A stretch of DNA of 64,000 nucleotides, from NCBI GenBank assembly GCA_030765055.1, contig JAUKNK010000147.1:2572001-2636000 (forward strand). The letters run 5' to 3'. Within the stretch, counting starts at the first letter, position 1. Every line of letters starts with the position of its first letter. The stretch comes from Mantis religiosa (taxonomy: Eukaryota; Arthropoda; Insecta; Mantodea; Mantidae). A model generated the notes under the pieces. It made no database searches, was not told where the DNA came from, and saw only the letters and a program-made list of their open reading frames with translations. Of the stretch, positions 45,565 to 54,629 are shown piece by piece. The position numbers and the translations under genes are program-made.

Positions 45565-46046
45565 GCCCGCCTCGGTAGCGTGGTGGTAGCATTTCTGCTT
45601 CACGTTCAAGAGGTCCCGAGTTCTAATTTCTGTCAGGGTGAGTTACCTGAATAAGTATTTTCCGCGGTTGTAACCTGGTCTTCCGGGTAGGACCGCGTCT
45701 TTGTTGCTCCTCTGGTCGACGTTTCCTCCCAACTATATTCCTTGACAGCTCCGTAGCAGCTGTTGCTACCAATCTGTCAAGGAAGAAGTCCTAAAGAAGC
45801 CTCACATAGTTGGGACGAAACGTCCACCAGAGGAACAACAAAGACGCGGTCCTACCTGGAAGACCCAGTTACAATGGATACCGGCCGCCAAAGCCTACGC
45901 ACTGAGTTTTTCCGGGGTTTTCCCTTATCCTGAAAGACGAATGTCAGGTAACTCTACGCTCTATGGACCCTGTGCTCATTTGAGCATCATTTCACTCGTT
46001 CCATTCATCGTACGATATGATTTAACGTTGGAAGACGTAAATCACA
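45565..46046 (+). repeat. tRNA-derived SINE (family D) split by a hairpin element
   Basis: Head GCCCGCCTCGGTAGCGTGG at 45565, body to ATTTTCCGCGGTT, then a 235-bp insertion, and the body resumes at GTTTTTCCGGGGTTTTCCC (45905) through AACGTTGGAAGACGTAAATC. It ends in a CA-rich microsatellite instead of an A-tail. Confidence 0.9.
45670..45904. mobile_element. Hairpin-forming insertion inside the SINE
   Basis: Arms of about 67 bp, 45670-45736 and 45806-45872, are inverted copies (GTAACCTGGTCTTCCGGGTA against TACCTGGAAGACCCAGTTAC). The loop holds a smaller hairpin (TCCTTGACAG/CTGTCAAGGA). After the right arm 32 unpaired bases follow. TTTTCCGCGGTT before and TTTTCCGGGGTT after look like a target duplication. 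A GACGAAACGTCC core in the right arm resembles the GAAA side of a hammerhead ribozyme. Confidence 0.8.
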
Positions 46047-46078
46047 CACACACACACACAAACATACAAACACACAAT
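46047..46078 (+). repeat. (CA)n microsatellite
   Basis: CA repeats at the 3' end of the family D SINE. Confidence 0.9.
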
Positions 46079-46287
46079 TACAATCTGACTCCGAATATGA
46101 AGACATAACTGAAACACGATCTGTGGACACCAATACAGAACATGATGTTGATGAAGAGGAAAGTAATAAAGTGCTAGAAAATGATTACAATGATCATAAT
46201 GATGGTAATAATGATAATGATGATGCCAATAGTAATAATAATAATTACAATATAATTAATATCATCATCATATCAATATAATTATTG

Positions 46288-46304
46288 GTGATGGTGGTGA
46301 TGGT

Positions 46305-46336
<32 letters not shown>

Positions 46337-46415
46337 TGGTGGTGGTGGTGGTGGTGGTGGTGGTGGTGGTGGTGGTGGTGGTGGTGGTGGTGGTGGTGGT
46401 GGTGATGGTGGTGGC

Positions 46416-46447
<32 letters not shown>

Positions 46448-46470
46448 TGGCGGTGGCGGTGGCGGTGGCG
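46288..46470 (+). repeat. (GGT)n/(GGTGGC)n microsatellite
   Basis: About 180 bp of GGT with interspersed GGC triplets. It gives apparent long poly-Val, poly-Gly, poly-Thr or poly-Pro frames on both strands, which are artefacts. It lies where the piggyBac N-terminal acidic region ends. Confidence 0.98.
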
Positions 46471-46904
46471 ACAAACTGCCCGGAGTTGTGAGGAATGCGA
46501 AGATTATGAAAACTGAATTTGACTTCTGGAACCTTTTGGTCAGTGATGTTATTCTGCATAATTGTGCAAGACATAAAGACACGCATAGATGATTTCAAAG
46601 TGAAATATGAACGTGAGAGTGATTGCACAAATACAGACATAAATGAAATGAAAGTCTTTATTGCGTTGTTATACCTTGTTGTTGTGCTCCACTTAGCACG
46701 ACAAAGTATTCACGACTTCTGGACAACAGATGACCCTGGTGTCAATATTTTCAGGATGACTATGTCTTAGAAACACTTTCGATTCATAATAAAGTGCACT
46801 CGTTTTAAAACAGTTGAAAACAGATACTAAAGCACAGTTGTCATTTGTATCCTGCAGATACTTCGTGACTAACGGTCTAACGAAAGTTGACGACGGGCCC
46901 AACG

Positions 46905-47505
46905 GAAGGTTAATAGAAGCGAGACTTGGTGGAGATTGAGGTAAACCGAGAATATATTGTCCTAGACAATGCTCAACTTCTAGTGGAGGTGTTACACTGC
47001 AGGTGATAGATTCTGTTAGGGATTATTTATATAAAAAGATGAGAGTATGCCCATTTATAACGAAGCTCGTTTTTTCAACCAAAGAAAGAAAAGGACTGCA
47101 AGTGCCCTTAAGGCAAATGCGATGTTTCTCTGAAATTATCTCTAAAGCGAAGGGGTTACAGTCAGATCTATGGGAATTTTAACTGGTGGGCAAGTGTGGC
47201 ACTAGTCACGCATCCAAACAATTTTCAATAATTAGAGGAGACACATCTGTAACCAAAGGAGCCCCCTACTACTTATAAGTTTAATTTTACTCTTAAAGAA
47301 TCAGAGCTACTTCTAATTGTGTTTAAAAGTAGACCAAACAGTCTATAATAACAGACCTCCAACTAATTCTCTTCCATGACTCTCTTTTATTTAGGCATGT
47401 CCTCGAAGAGAATTCTTAACTCTTTGAGTAGAGCCTGCCATTACTTAGAATTTGGGTTGAAAACATTAAAACCTGAAATGTGTCATTAGGAAGTTATTAT
47501 TTCTT
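46905..47505. other. No recognised feature
   Basis: Possible continuation of the piggyBac-like sequence, but no conserved block was identified. Confidence 0.4.
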
Positions 47506-47507
47506 TC

Positions 47508-47744
47508 TGTTTGTAATTTAAGTCCTTCAAAGTTAAGTCATATCGGACGGTGACTGAAGTTAGTGAAATGAGCTCAAATGAGTCCAGGGTAAATGGAGGT
47601 TAGAGACCTGACATTCCTCATAAGGATAAGGGAGAACTCAGGAAAAAAACCTTATCCAGGTAACTCAACGTGACCAAGATTCGAATTCGGGTCCTCTTAA
47701 ACGTGAGGCAGACACACGCTACGATCTACACTACCGAGACAGGC
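47508..47744 (-). repeat. tRNA-derived SINE (family D)
   Basis: Complement of the family: AAGTCCTTCAAAGTTAAGTC to GACAGGC, with the tRNA-like head (CGAATTCGGG, GTGAGGCAGACAC) at the high-coordinate end. Confidence 0.88.
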
Positions 47745-47860
47745 TTTGGACGTTACAATACTTTAGTGCTAAGGGCTTCGTTTTTAAAAGAAATGTACAA
47801 GTGCTTCAATTAAATAGAGTAATATAAGGGATATGCCTGATCACAAATATATTTATTATG

Positions 47861-48829
47861 TAACTGTGCAACAAAAATAATTTTTGAATGTTCCGAGCAC
47901 TTCATGAGGCAATTTCTACTAATTTTTGGTTGAGAAAAACAAATATGACAATGAAAAATTTTTTGTAACTCAAGTTTCCATGGTATAGAGAAGGTGGAAG
48001 TATTAATATTAACGAATTGAGAGAAAAGGATACACTTCAATTACATAAATGCTAACAACAATGAAAGTGCATTTGATTTTGTAACTGGTAATTACATGCT
48101 AAGAGTTATAAATTGCTGAAAAGTACTTCGCAGATAGTTGTGTCTGAAGAGAATCATGTAGTGGCCTGTTGACTTCGTCGTCTTTTAGCTAGCCTCTTGT
48201 GATCGATTTCCGCAGAATCCCTATACAAAGACCAACAGTAATCCGCAAGTATTACTTCATTCCAATTAATCTGATATCTTTGTTCCATAACAGAAATTTC
48301 CTGATGGAATCTCTCCCCATGTTCATCACTAACAGCTCCAAAACTAGGTGGAAAAGCTCTAGGTGGGAGTGGATCTTAATGGACGCGCTTCATCCAGGTT
48401 ACGGTACTTTTGCAGGAGCACTCTCACCAAATGCTTGTAGTTGTCATCTCTTTTGTTACTTAAAAGTATATGAAGAGCACCCTTGAAGGCTTCTCAAGCT
48501 TCCTTTTCTTTCCCCTCCAAAACGTGGTAAAATGCAGGATCCTTTGCAGGTTCTCTTATTTGTGGTCCCACAAAAATGCCTTCCCTAAATTTTGCATCAC
48601 TTAATTTCCAAAATTTCTCTCTGATTGTGTTTTTTTAATTTGACAGGTGTGTTAACTCACCAAAAAATTCCCCCATATTTAAAATCTTCACTCTAAAAAT
48701 TAAATGTCTCTTTATCTTCAAAACAAGAGATAATTTAGCAATATTATGATAAGTTTTGAATTCAGCAGATGGAAATACATGTAAATTCCCTATTTTTAAG
48801 CCCGAAACATTTTCGTTGTTGAACAGTGT
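47861..48829 (-). mobile_element. ~1-kb inverted-repeat element with conserved ORF fragment, copy 2
   Basis: Collinear with the 36.0-37.0 kb element: left end TAACTGTGCAACAAAAATAA, right end TTGTTGAACAGTGTA. The minus strand retains the same ORF in decayed form. For example, AGAAATTTCCTGATGGAATC (48292-48311) is the antisense of the RFRQEI-type segment, and GTTCATCACTAACAGCTCC is antisense of the GAVSDE segment. Several indels break the frame. Confidence 0.78.
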
Positions 48830-48836
48830 AATTAAT

Positions 48837-48840
<4 letters not shown>

Positions 48841-48922
<82 letters not shown>
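48841..48922 (+). repeat. (GA)n microsatellite
   Basis: GA dinucleotides with a few GATA interruptions. Confidence 0.98.
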
Positions 48923-49070
48923 TGAGAGTTGTGGTGCGTGCTACTTTGCAACATTGCAGCTTTCCACATACAGAAGTTGGCGGTTTTTGTGTGACTTTTT
49001 CAAAAAGAGACTAATTCTGCACTGGTCATACTCTGATCACGCATACCACGGCTCACTATCACCCTGAATC

Positions 49071-49293
49071 GCCCGCCTCGGCAGCCTAGAAGCTAGCGTG
49101 TCTGCCTCACGTTCAAAAGTTCCCGAGTTTGATTCTCAGTCATGGTGAGTTACCTGGATAAGGTTTTTGCCGGGGTTTTCTCTTATCCTGAAATACGACA
49201 GTCGGTTAACTCCAAGCCTTGGGCTTATTTGAACATCATTTCCATGCATCTGCCGATATTACTTACGTTGGAGGACGTAAATTACGAAAAAAA
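49071..49293 (+). repeat. tRNA-derived SINE (family D)
   Basis: Head GCCCGCCTCGGCAGCCTAGA, B-box-like GAGTTTGATTCTC, and body GGTGAGTTACCTGGATAAGG to TTGGAGGACGTAAATTACG. A short internal deletion removes part of the central body. Confidence 0.9.
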
Positions 49294-49298
49294 TCACT

Positions 49299-49340
49299 CT
49301 GAAGATGACAAGCACTGTCCTTGGCGAAACGTCGGTATGT
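49299..49340 (+). ncRNA. Hammerhead-like motif (CUGAAGA ... CGAAAC)
   Basis: CTCTGAAGATGACAAG is followed after a 7-base loop by CTTGGCGAAACGTC. This has the CUGANGA and GAAA core elements of a hammerhead ribozyme separated by a stem II (GACAAG with CTTGGC, one mismatch). Stem III and the cleavage-site side were not identified, so it is only a candidate or a decayed copy. Confidence 0.3.
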
Positions 49341-49384
49341 TAAGTGCCTTCTGTATCACGGCCTACAAACAGTGGTTGGCTAAT

Positions 49385-49712
49385 TCCACTAATTGTACCT
49401 AATAATGGTCCGAACTATAAAGCCCGGGCCTTAAAGTACTTACAGCATAGTAAGTCGCCATTATGGTAGCTGTCTCATGTGTTTATGAGAACTCCTAGTG
49501 GTTTATCGGGAAAAAACACGAGACAGATGGAGAAGTTAATGTCATTTTGGCATGTTGGCCATAGTAGCTAAATTTTTAGAGCAGCTGGATGGAGACCAAA
49601 AGATCCGTGGTTTGAATGACAGCTATAGCATTGAATTTTTCAGTCTGGCTCTACCCTTTCATAGTGCGTCTTCCACACGGCTAGCGAGAAAGAACAATTA
49701 ATTTCCATTAAT
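49385..49712 (+). repeat. Family T SINE/foldback copy, first of two in tandem
   Basis: Starts TTGTACCTAATAATGGTCCG and CTATAAAGCCCGGGCCTTAA. The tRNA-like module CCATAGTAGCTAAATTTTTA ... GGTTTGAATGAC (49558-49624) has decayed boxes. Terminal CTGGCTCTACCCTTTCATAG and AAAGAACAATTAATTTCC follow. Confidence 0.85.
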
Positions 49713-49945
49713 TGCACCTACATTAATTGCCTCGAAGTACTTACACGCTGTAAGTCTCCATTAAGGTATGAGAGCTCCTAGTGGTTTACCGGGAAAAACG
49801 CGAGTCAGTTGGACAATTTAATGTCATGTAAGCATGCTAGCCATAGCAGCTCAATGGCTTAGAGCGGCTGGACGGAGACCAAAAGATCCGTGGTTGAAAT
49901 CCCAGATATGGCATTGAATTTTTCAGTCTGGCTCTAACCACTCAC
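49713..49945 (+). repeat. Family T SINE/foldback copy, second of two in tandem
   Basis: Begins ATTAATTGCACCTACATTAA directly after the first copy, with a shorter 5' body. Module GCCATAGCAGCTCAATGGCT ... GTTGAAATCCC (49849-49911), then CATTGAATTTTTCAGTCTGG. The inverted terminal part is missing. Confidence 0.85.
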
Positions 49946-50251
49946 AATTACATATAATTCTAAACTTTGGAACACAGCTGATGCCCTCATTATCTATTTT
50001 AGTTCCAAATATTTAGTTCCTGTACTAAATATTTTCAGCATGTATAAAAATTGTATTCCACCCAAATATCAGTTACGGAACTTCAGATGAATTAGAATAC
50101 CATATTGAGAGTCCCCTGACCTAAAAAATCAAAGAAAACTGGGTTTAAGAAAAGAGCTGTGTCACCGGTGTTCTAAAATTTTCAAACCGTAAAGAGTTCT
50201 ACATGGCAGTAGATGTAGCAAAATGGTACTTTTAAGCACATGTATTTTATT

Positions 50252-50485
50252 TTGTACTTTACGTCCTCCAACGTTAAGCCATATCGGACGGTGAATGAAA
50301 TTAATGAAATGACGCTGAATTGAGTCCAGGGTCCATGGAGCTTAGACTTACCCGACATGCGTCTTGAAGGATAGTGGAAACCCCCGGAAAAAACCTTATC
50401 CAGGTAACTCACTCTGACCTAGATTCGAACTCGGGACCTCTTGAACGTTAGGCAGACACGCTACCATCTACGCTACCGAGTCGTC
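50252..50485 (-). repeat. tRNA-derived SINE (family D)
   Basis: Complement of the family: TTTACGTCCTCCAACGTTAA at the low end; GATTCGAACTCGGGACCTCT (B-box complement) and ACGCTACCGAG at the high end. Confidence 0.92.
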
Positions 50486-50564
50486 CTTTAAGGACGTGTA
50501 TTCATTGTTGCTCGCCTTAACTTTTCAAACATTGTATTGTTTTCTTCTCTTGGACATGCAAAGG

Positions 50565-50622
50565 CAATGGAGGGACGCCCGCCTCCAATGGAGGGACGCC
50601 CGCCTCCAATGGAGGGACGCCT
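50565..50622 (+). repeat. 21-bp tandem repeat
   Basis: AATGGAGGGACGCCCGCCTCC repeated twice in full with a partial third unit. It would encode a MEGRPPP heptapeptide, but I see no gene around it. Confidence 0.95.
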
Positions 50623-50624
50623 AT

Positions 50625-51690
50625 ATTTAAGATGCTTCCATGCCAAAACCCCTGAAGTCCTTTTTAATTTGAATGGCTTTTGCACAACTGGTACACTACC
50701 CAAAAATTGTATATACTTTTAAAATTCACAATTTAAATCAAACACATCTTCTGGAGTTAATTTAGTGATTTCACTTACTTTTGGTTTGAACTTTAAAAAT
50801 GTGAATTTCTGTTAAACAAAGGTACGTATTTACTTTTTAATTTGCTCTTTTCTCGTGTAAAGAGGATAGAACTTTTGTTTCATCACCAGCCGTTTAAGCT
50901 AACTGTATTACTAATATTGTCCTTGTACACATAAGATATATAATATTTATTAAAACAGTTTCTATAAAATGTTTGTCGATTAACGGGACGCAGATAGAAG
51001 AATAACGATGGTTTGTACAAGAGTAGAGAAACTTCTTTGAATGCAGTTTTAAAGCAAAGGGCAATTTTGGATGGGGGATTAACGTGAAATCTGGATATCG
51101 AATATTTGAATGGAGCACATTAGCTTGTACCACAGGTGAGTATAGAGAAAGGTCAATCGAGATCAAAGAGCTGTGAAGTATGTGACCTACGTAATGAACA
51201 TGGATTATACAAGCATTAGCTTCGTTCTTTTTGTGTCTCGGCCGGACATATTGATCAGCAATAACGCTAATGTACCGTTAGGGCGGAGTAGAGAGAAACA
51301 ATGCATAAAATCGAAACTGACCTACTTCTCATTTTCGTGCCTCATTCATTCCGATGTGCTGGGTCAAAAGATACACTGCGAGAATCTAATTCCTCCTTCT
51401 TAAAACCTTTCAGAAATATGTTTATCTCTAGTCCTTCAGGACCATGGATCTGACAAATTAGGTTAGGTCTTCATACACCGAGATTTCATCGAAAACATGT
51501 TTAGAGACTTTCTGAATAAAAAACACTTAGAGAAAAAAATACAAGTGACTGTTTGCAGAGCTCTGAACAGAAAATTTACCCGAAAACCAAATTTGAGATA
51601 TAGGTTCTTCGCTTGTGAGAGGTGCGATAAGACAATTTCCCATGCAAAATTCTCAATTATAAACAATATTTTTCGAACCTTTTGATATGC
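50625..51690. other. No recognised gene
   Basis: AT-rich; short frames only. 50656-50690 carries one copy of the weak repeat described at 52.88 kb. Confidence 0.45.
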
Positions 51691-51695
51691 ATTAA

Positions 51696-52804
51696 CACTA
51701 GAAGGACCTTACCCATCATTTTGACGGATCCGTTGCTTTTGAAGACTTACTTCTTGCTTACGTTTTTTCTAAACTCCCAAGTTCTACGAAGTTTAATAAA
51801 TACTTATGACAAACACGTCCACAATAAGCATTTCGGACCTTTCTAAAAACTGGTACAAACAACTCCATCTAGAAGGACCGCCATCCGTCATTTTGACGGG
51901 TACGGAAAAGTGAACAATAGCCTTCGGTTCTGTCCACATCTGTTGTTTTTTTCCTTCCTGATTGGTTTATGGTACACTGCAGACCCTTTGTAGATCAGTA
52001 AGAAAGCTTTATTGTCAAAGTGGCGCAATTTGTGCTACTACTTATGTATTTACGAGGTGTTGGAGCAAAAAACTCTCCGATGAAGTTGTTATGGCCGAAT
52101 ACCTGGAGACCACACTTTTTTCAGGAACACAATGAGCAGAAACAAATTCGCTGAAATTTTGTGGTTTGTGATTTTATGACAAGGACATACGTTCTCAATG
52201 ACTGAGTACAGTTCACTTTGCAGCTGCTACTTTTGTCTGGAATCCTTTTATTGCCAATTGCTTGCAGTGTTATATTCCAAGTTTAAATATCACTGTGGAT
52301 GAGCACCTGTTTCCTTGCAAGGCTAGATGACCTTTCATTCAATATATGAGCAATAAACCCGACAAATTTGGAATACAATTTTGTCTTGGAGTTGATGCAA
52401 ATTCAAAGTATCAAGTGCAGCAAGTATGTTTGTGGACCATGTTTAGGCAATGATGAATACTCGTGTGTTAGATGCTACGATGCTGCACGTGGCGTTGAAT
52501 GAGAGAAATCAGGTTAATAAGTGTTTTTTCTAGTAGATACACCTGTGTTTGATAAGGGAAGCTGTCCGTTTCACATTTGGTTATCGTGTATATTTGGATT
52601 AATTTTAGGCTTAAATGTTCATTTTACCATGCAGTTCTTCAGACAAAAGTAAAATTATATAGTGGTAAACTATATAAATAATATTAAATAAACTGGTATG
52701 CAGTTAAATTTGTTTGATATTTTAAAAAGGTCCGATAAAGCTGCACCCGTCACACTGAGAGGTTGGTGCTTTCTCGGTAGACCGTACTCGCCGTCTTTCT
52801 AGTG
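51696..52804 (+). mobile_element. piggyBac-like transposon, internally deleted
   Basis: Flanked by TTAA at 51692-51695 and 52805-52808. Inverted ends are CACTAGAAGGACC (left) and CACTAGAAAGACG (right). The 1.1-kb interior retains part of a transposase: LNITVDEHLFPCKA with a stop, then FIQYMSNKPDKFGIQFCLGV and DANSKY (52280-52410). This includes the DE motif preceding the conserved basic block, which normally contains a catalytic Asp. A subterminal sequence CTAGAAGGACC ... TCATTTTGACGG occurs twice, at about 51699 and 51868. N-terminal and C-terminal parts are lost, so it is non-autonomous. Confidence 0.92.
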
Positions 52805-52808
52805 TTAA

Positions 52809-53165
52809 ACCTCCATAAGGTTAAGACATATTTATATCAAATGAAATGTATATCTTGAATGTTCTGATGATGTTTTCAGAAGTCCTCTGCATTATGAATG
52901 ATTCTTGCATAACTGGTAAACCGAAATATGCAGAAAAAATTCTGCTATATAAAATGCGGATTTTCTTAAAATTCACAATTTTTATCAAAATATCTTTTAG
53001 AACTAACCGTTTCACAGATAAACTTTGTTGTGATTTTGAAATGATGTATTCTTACGGCTATCTTACATTCATAATCACTATACTTTTGTGTTTACTAAAT
53101 TAATGAATTATAATGCATTGTACATAACAGAAGACCCAACTGCCCCGTCCTTCACGTAAGGAGGT
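52809..53165. other. No recognised gene; weak dispersed motif
   Basis: 52876-52920 holds AAGTCCTCTGCATTATGAAT followed by GATTCTTGCATAACTGGTAA, similar to sequences at 50656, 57352 and 38023. Confidence 0.45.
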
Positions 53166-53170
53166 ATAAA

Positions 53171-53323
53171 CAGTTGCAGAACGCAACGAGACAGCTCCAG
53201 TTAAACGCACGCAGTAGTGTGGGCGGACTACAGTGGTAGTTCTGGAAACTGCCTCTTGTCTTTCGGAGCAGAACTAAGCAACTGCCGTGCGCTAACTGGA
53301 ACTGCCCCGCTGCGTCCTGCAAC
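53171..53323. repeat. Hairpin repeat (foldback/MITE-like)
   Basis: Arms 53171-53216 and 53279-53323 are inverted copies (CAGTTGCAGAACGCAACGAG against the complement of CTGCGTCCTGCAACTC), about 45 bp, with a 62-bp loop. No protein. Target duplication not obvious. Confidence 0.8.
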
Positions 53324-53383
53324 TCTAAGCGTGCAAAGCGATATCTGCTTTAATGAAAGACTGGGCATTTGAGCCACTTGCTA

Positions 53384-53410
53384 TATACAGGGTGTTTCGA
53401 AACGATACCG
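53384..53410 (+). other. Possible single terminus of a DNA transposon
   Basis: TATACAGGGTGTTTCGAAAC resembles the ends of several insect IS630-like transposons. No matching inverted end was found within the next kilobases. Confidence 0.3.
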
Positions 53411-54470
53411 AACGAATATGTAGAAGTAGCTGCTCAGCGTCTATGTGACACATATAGGTAGTTCTTACCGCCAATAATGCCGAATAAGATAAGCTCCAGA
53501 ATGAGTGTGGAGTAGGCAGTGACAGGAACAACGCCGCGCGCATCACACTATCGAAGTTCGCAAGTAGCTGACACACCGTTTCGCGCGCTGTAGCAGTTTG
53601 TAGACATAGTGACATACTCCACAGTAGCTTGCTACCATTAATAATTTCTTTGGCTTATGAAACCGCAGTGAAGAAGCTATTCTTTTGTTATCTGTTTATG
53701 GGTGTTTAACGTGTTCCAACATTCCTTAACAGTTGATAACGGCAAATCAACTGCTGGACATATGCACTTAAACCTTTTAGAGGGAAGTTAATTTTAGTGC
53801 CATTGAGGATGGAAGTATTAAATGATAAAAATAACATAGAACAATATCAAAGAATTATAGCTAAAAGTTAACCAAAACTAAATGCCTTATGCAATGAGAC
53901 AAGCATTTTATTTCACTGTATTTAGTAATAAGAAATAATGCATTTGTAACTGAAAGGAAGCTGTTGACTTTACAGTAACTAGTTGAAAGTAGTATACAAT
54001 TAAGATCATGGCAAAATGAGCAACCTTGGAACTTTGAGTCATTATCGACTTTTCCACAAGTAACTGACCTTTGCCTCATTACCTGAAAGCGAGGCTAGGG
54101 TTACTGATAAAGAGCAACGAGCAATGCTTTTGTTTTCGTGGCCGGTGCGTCCCAATAACAACTTTTGAGGTTCGCATACCAATGTTTCCTGCGCTGCCTG
54201 ATCACAAAATCATGTAATATAATTCGTTTGGTGACGTTTCGAAACATTACATATACATATATAAAGCTTAAAATCTTATCCCGTTGGTCACACAAGACGA
54301 TGTACTAATGAATAACATTTGTGATATGATGGATACATGAGCGCGGGTTCATAAAGCTAAGTTTCCCATTTCATAACAGAGAAAGCATGCAGCCGAATCG
54401 AGAAATGGTTCTTTATTTATGACTACAAAACTAAATTCTAAGAAACATAATAGTCATAAGGGAGACAGTA
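53411..54470. other. No recognised gene
   Basis: GC-richer to about 53.6 kb, then AT-rich. Nothing recognised. Confidence 0.45.
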
Positions 54471-54475
54471 TTGTC

Positions 54476-54625
54476 TACCCACATAGTGTAGTAGTGTGTC
54501 TGCCTCATATTCAAGAGATCCTGAGTTGAAATCTTGATTTAGAAGGGTTACGCGAATGATATTTTTTCGGGGTGTTTCCTTATCCTGTAAAGTCAAGTAT
54601 CAGCTAAGCTCTATGGATGGCGGTC
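54476..54625 (+). repeat. tRNA-derived SINE (family D), diverged and truncated
   Basis: TAGTGTAGTAGTGTGTCTGC and ATTCAAGAGATCCTGAGTTG match the head; GTTTCCTTATCCTG and AGCTAAGCTCTATGGA match the middle. The 3' third is missing. Confidence 0.75.
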
Positions 54626-54629
54626 TTAT

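Larger units (their letters stand above)
45480..46800 (+). pseudogene. piggyBac-like transposase N-terminal part, broken by insertions
   Basis: Plus-strand pieces. PEVLEEVHRLIFDDDALPID just before 45565 may be the start. Then a SINE intervenes. The acidic SDSEYEDITETRSVDTN and TEHDVDEEESNKVLE (46083-46180) is typical of piggyBac N-termini, and passes into Asp/Asn codons and then a GGT/GGC expansion (46288-46470). After it, KTEFDFWNLLVSDVILHNCA, INEMKVFIALLYLVVVLH, IHDFWTTDDP and NIFRMTMS match the conserved transposase block. TAG at 46768 is followed by KHFRFIIKCTRF, so it is likely a point stop. The catalytic Asp region is not recognised. Beyond 46.9 kb similarity is lost. No TTAA-ended termini were identified. 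Confidence 0.65.

Noticed and set aside
46245..46640. Long open frames of poly-Val, poly-Thr and poly-Pro across the GGT/GGC repeat
   Set aside because: They exist on both strands and in several frames only because a triplet repeat has no stops. They are not genes.
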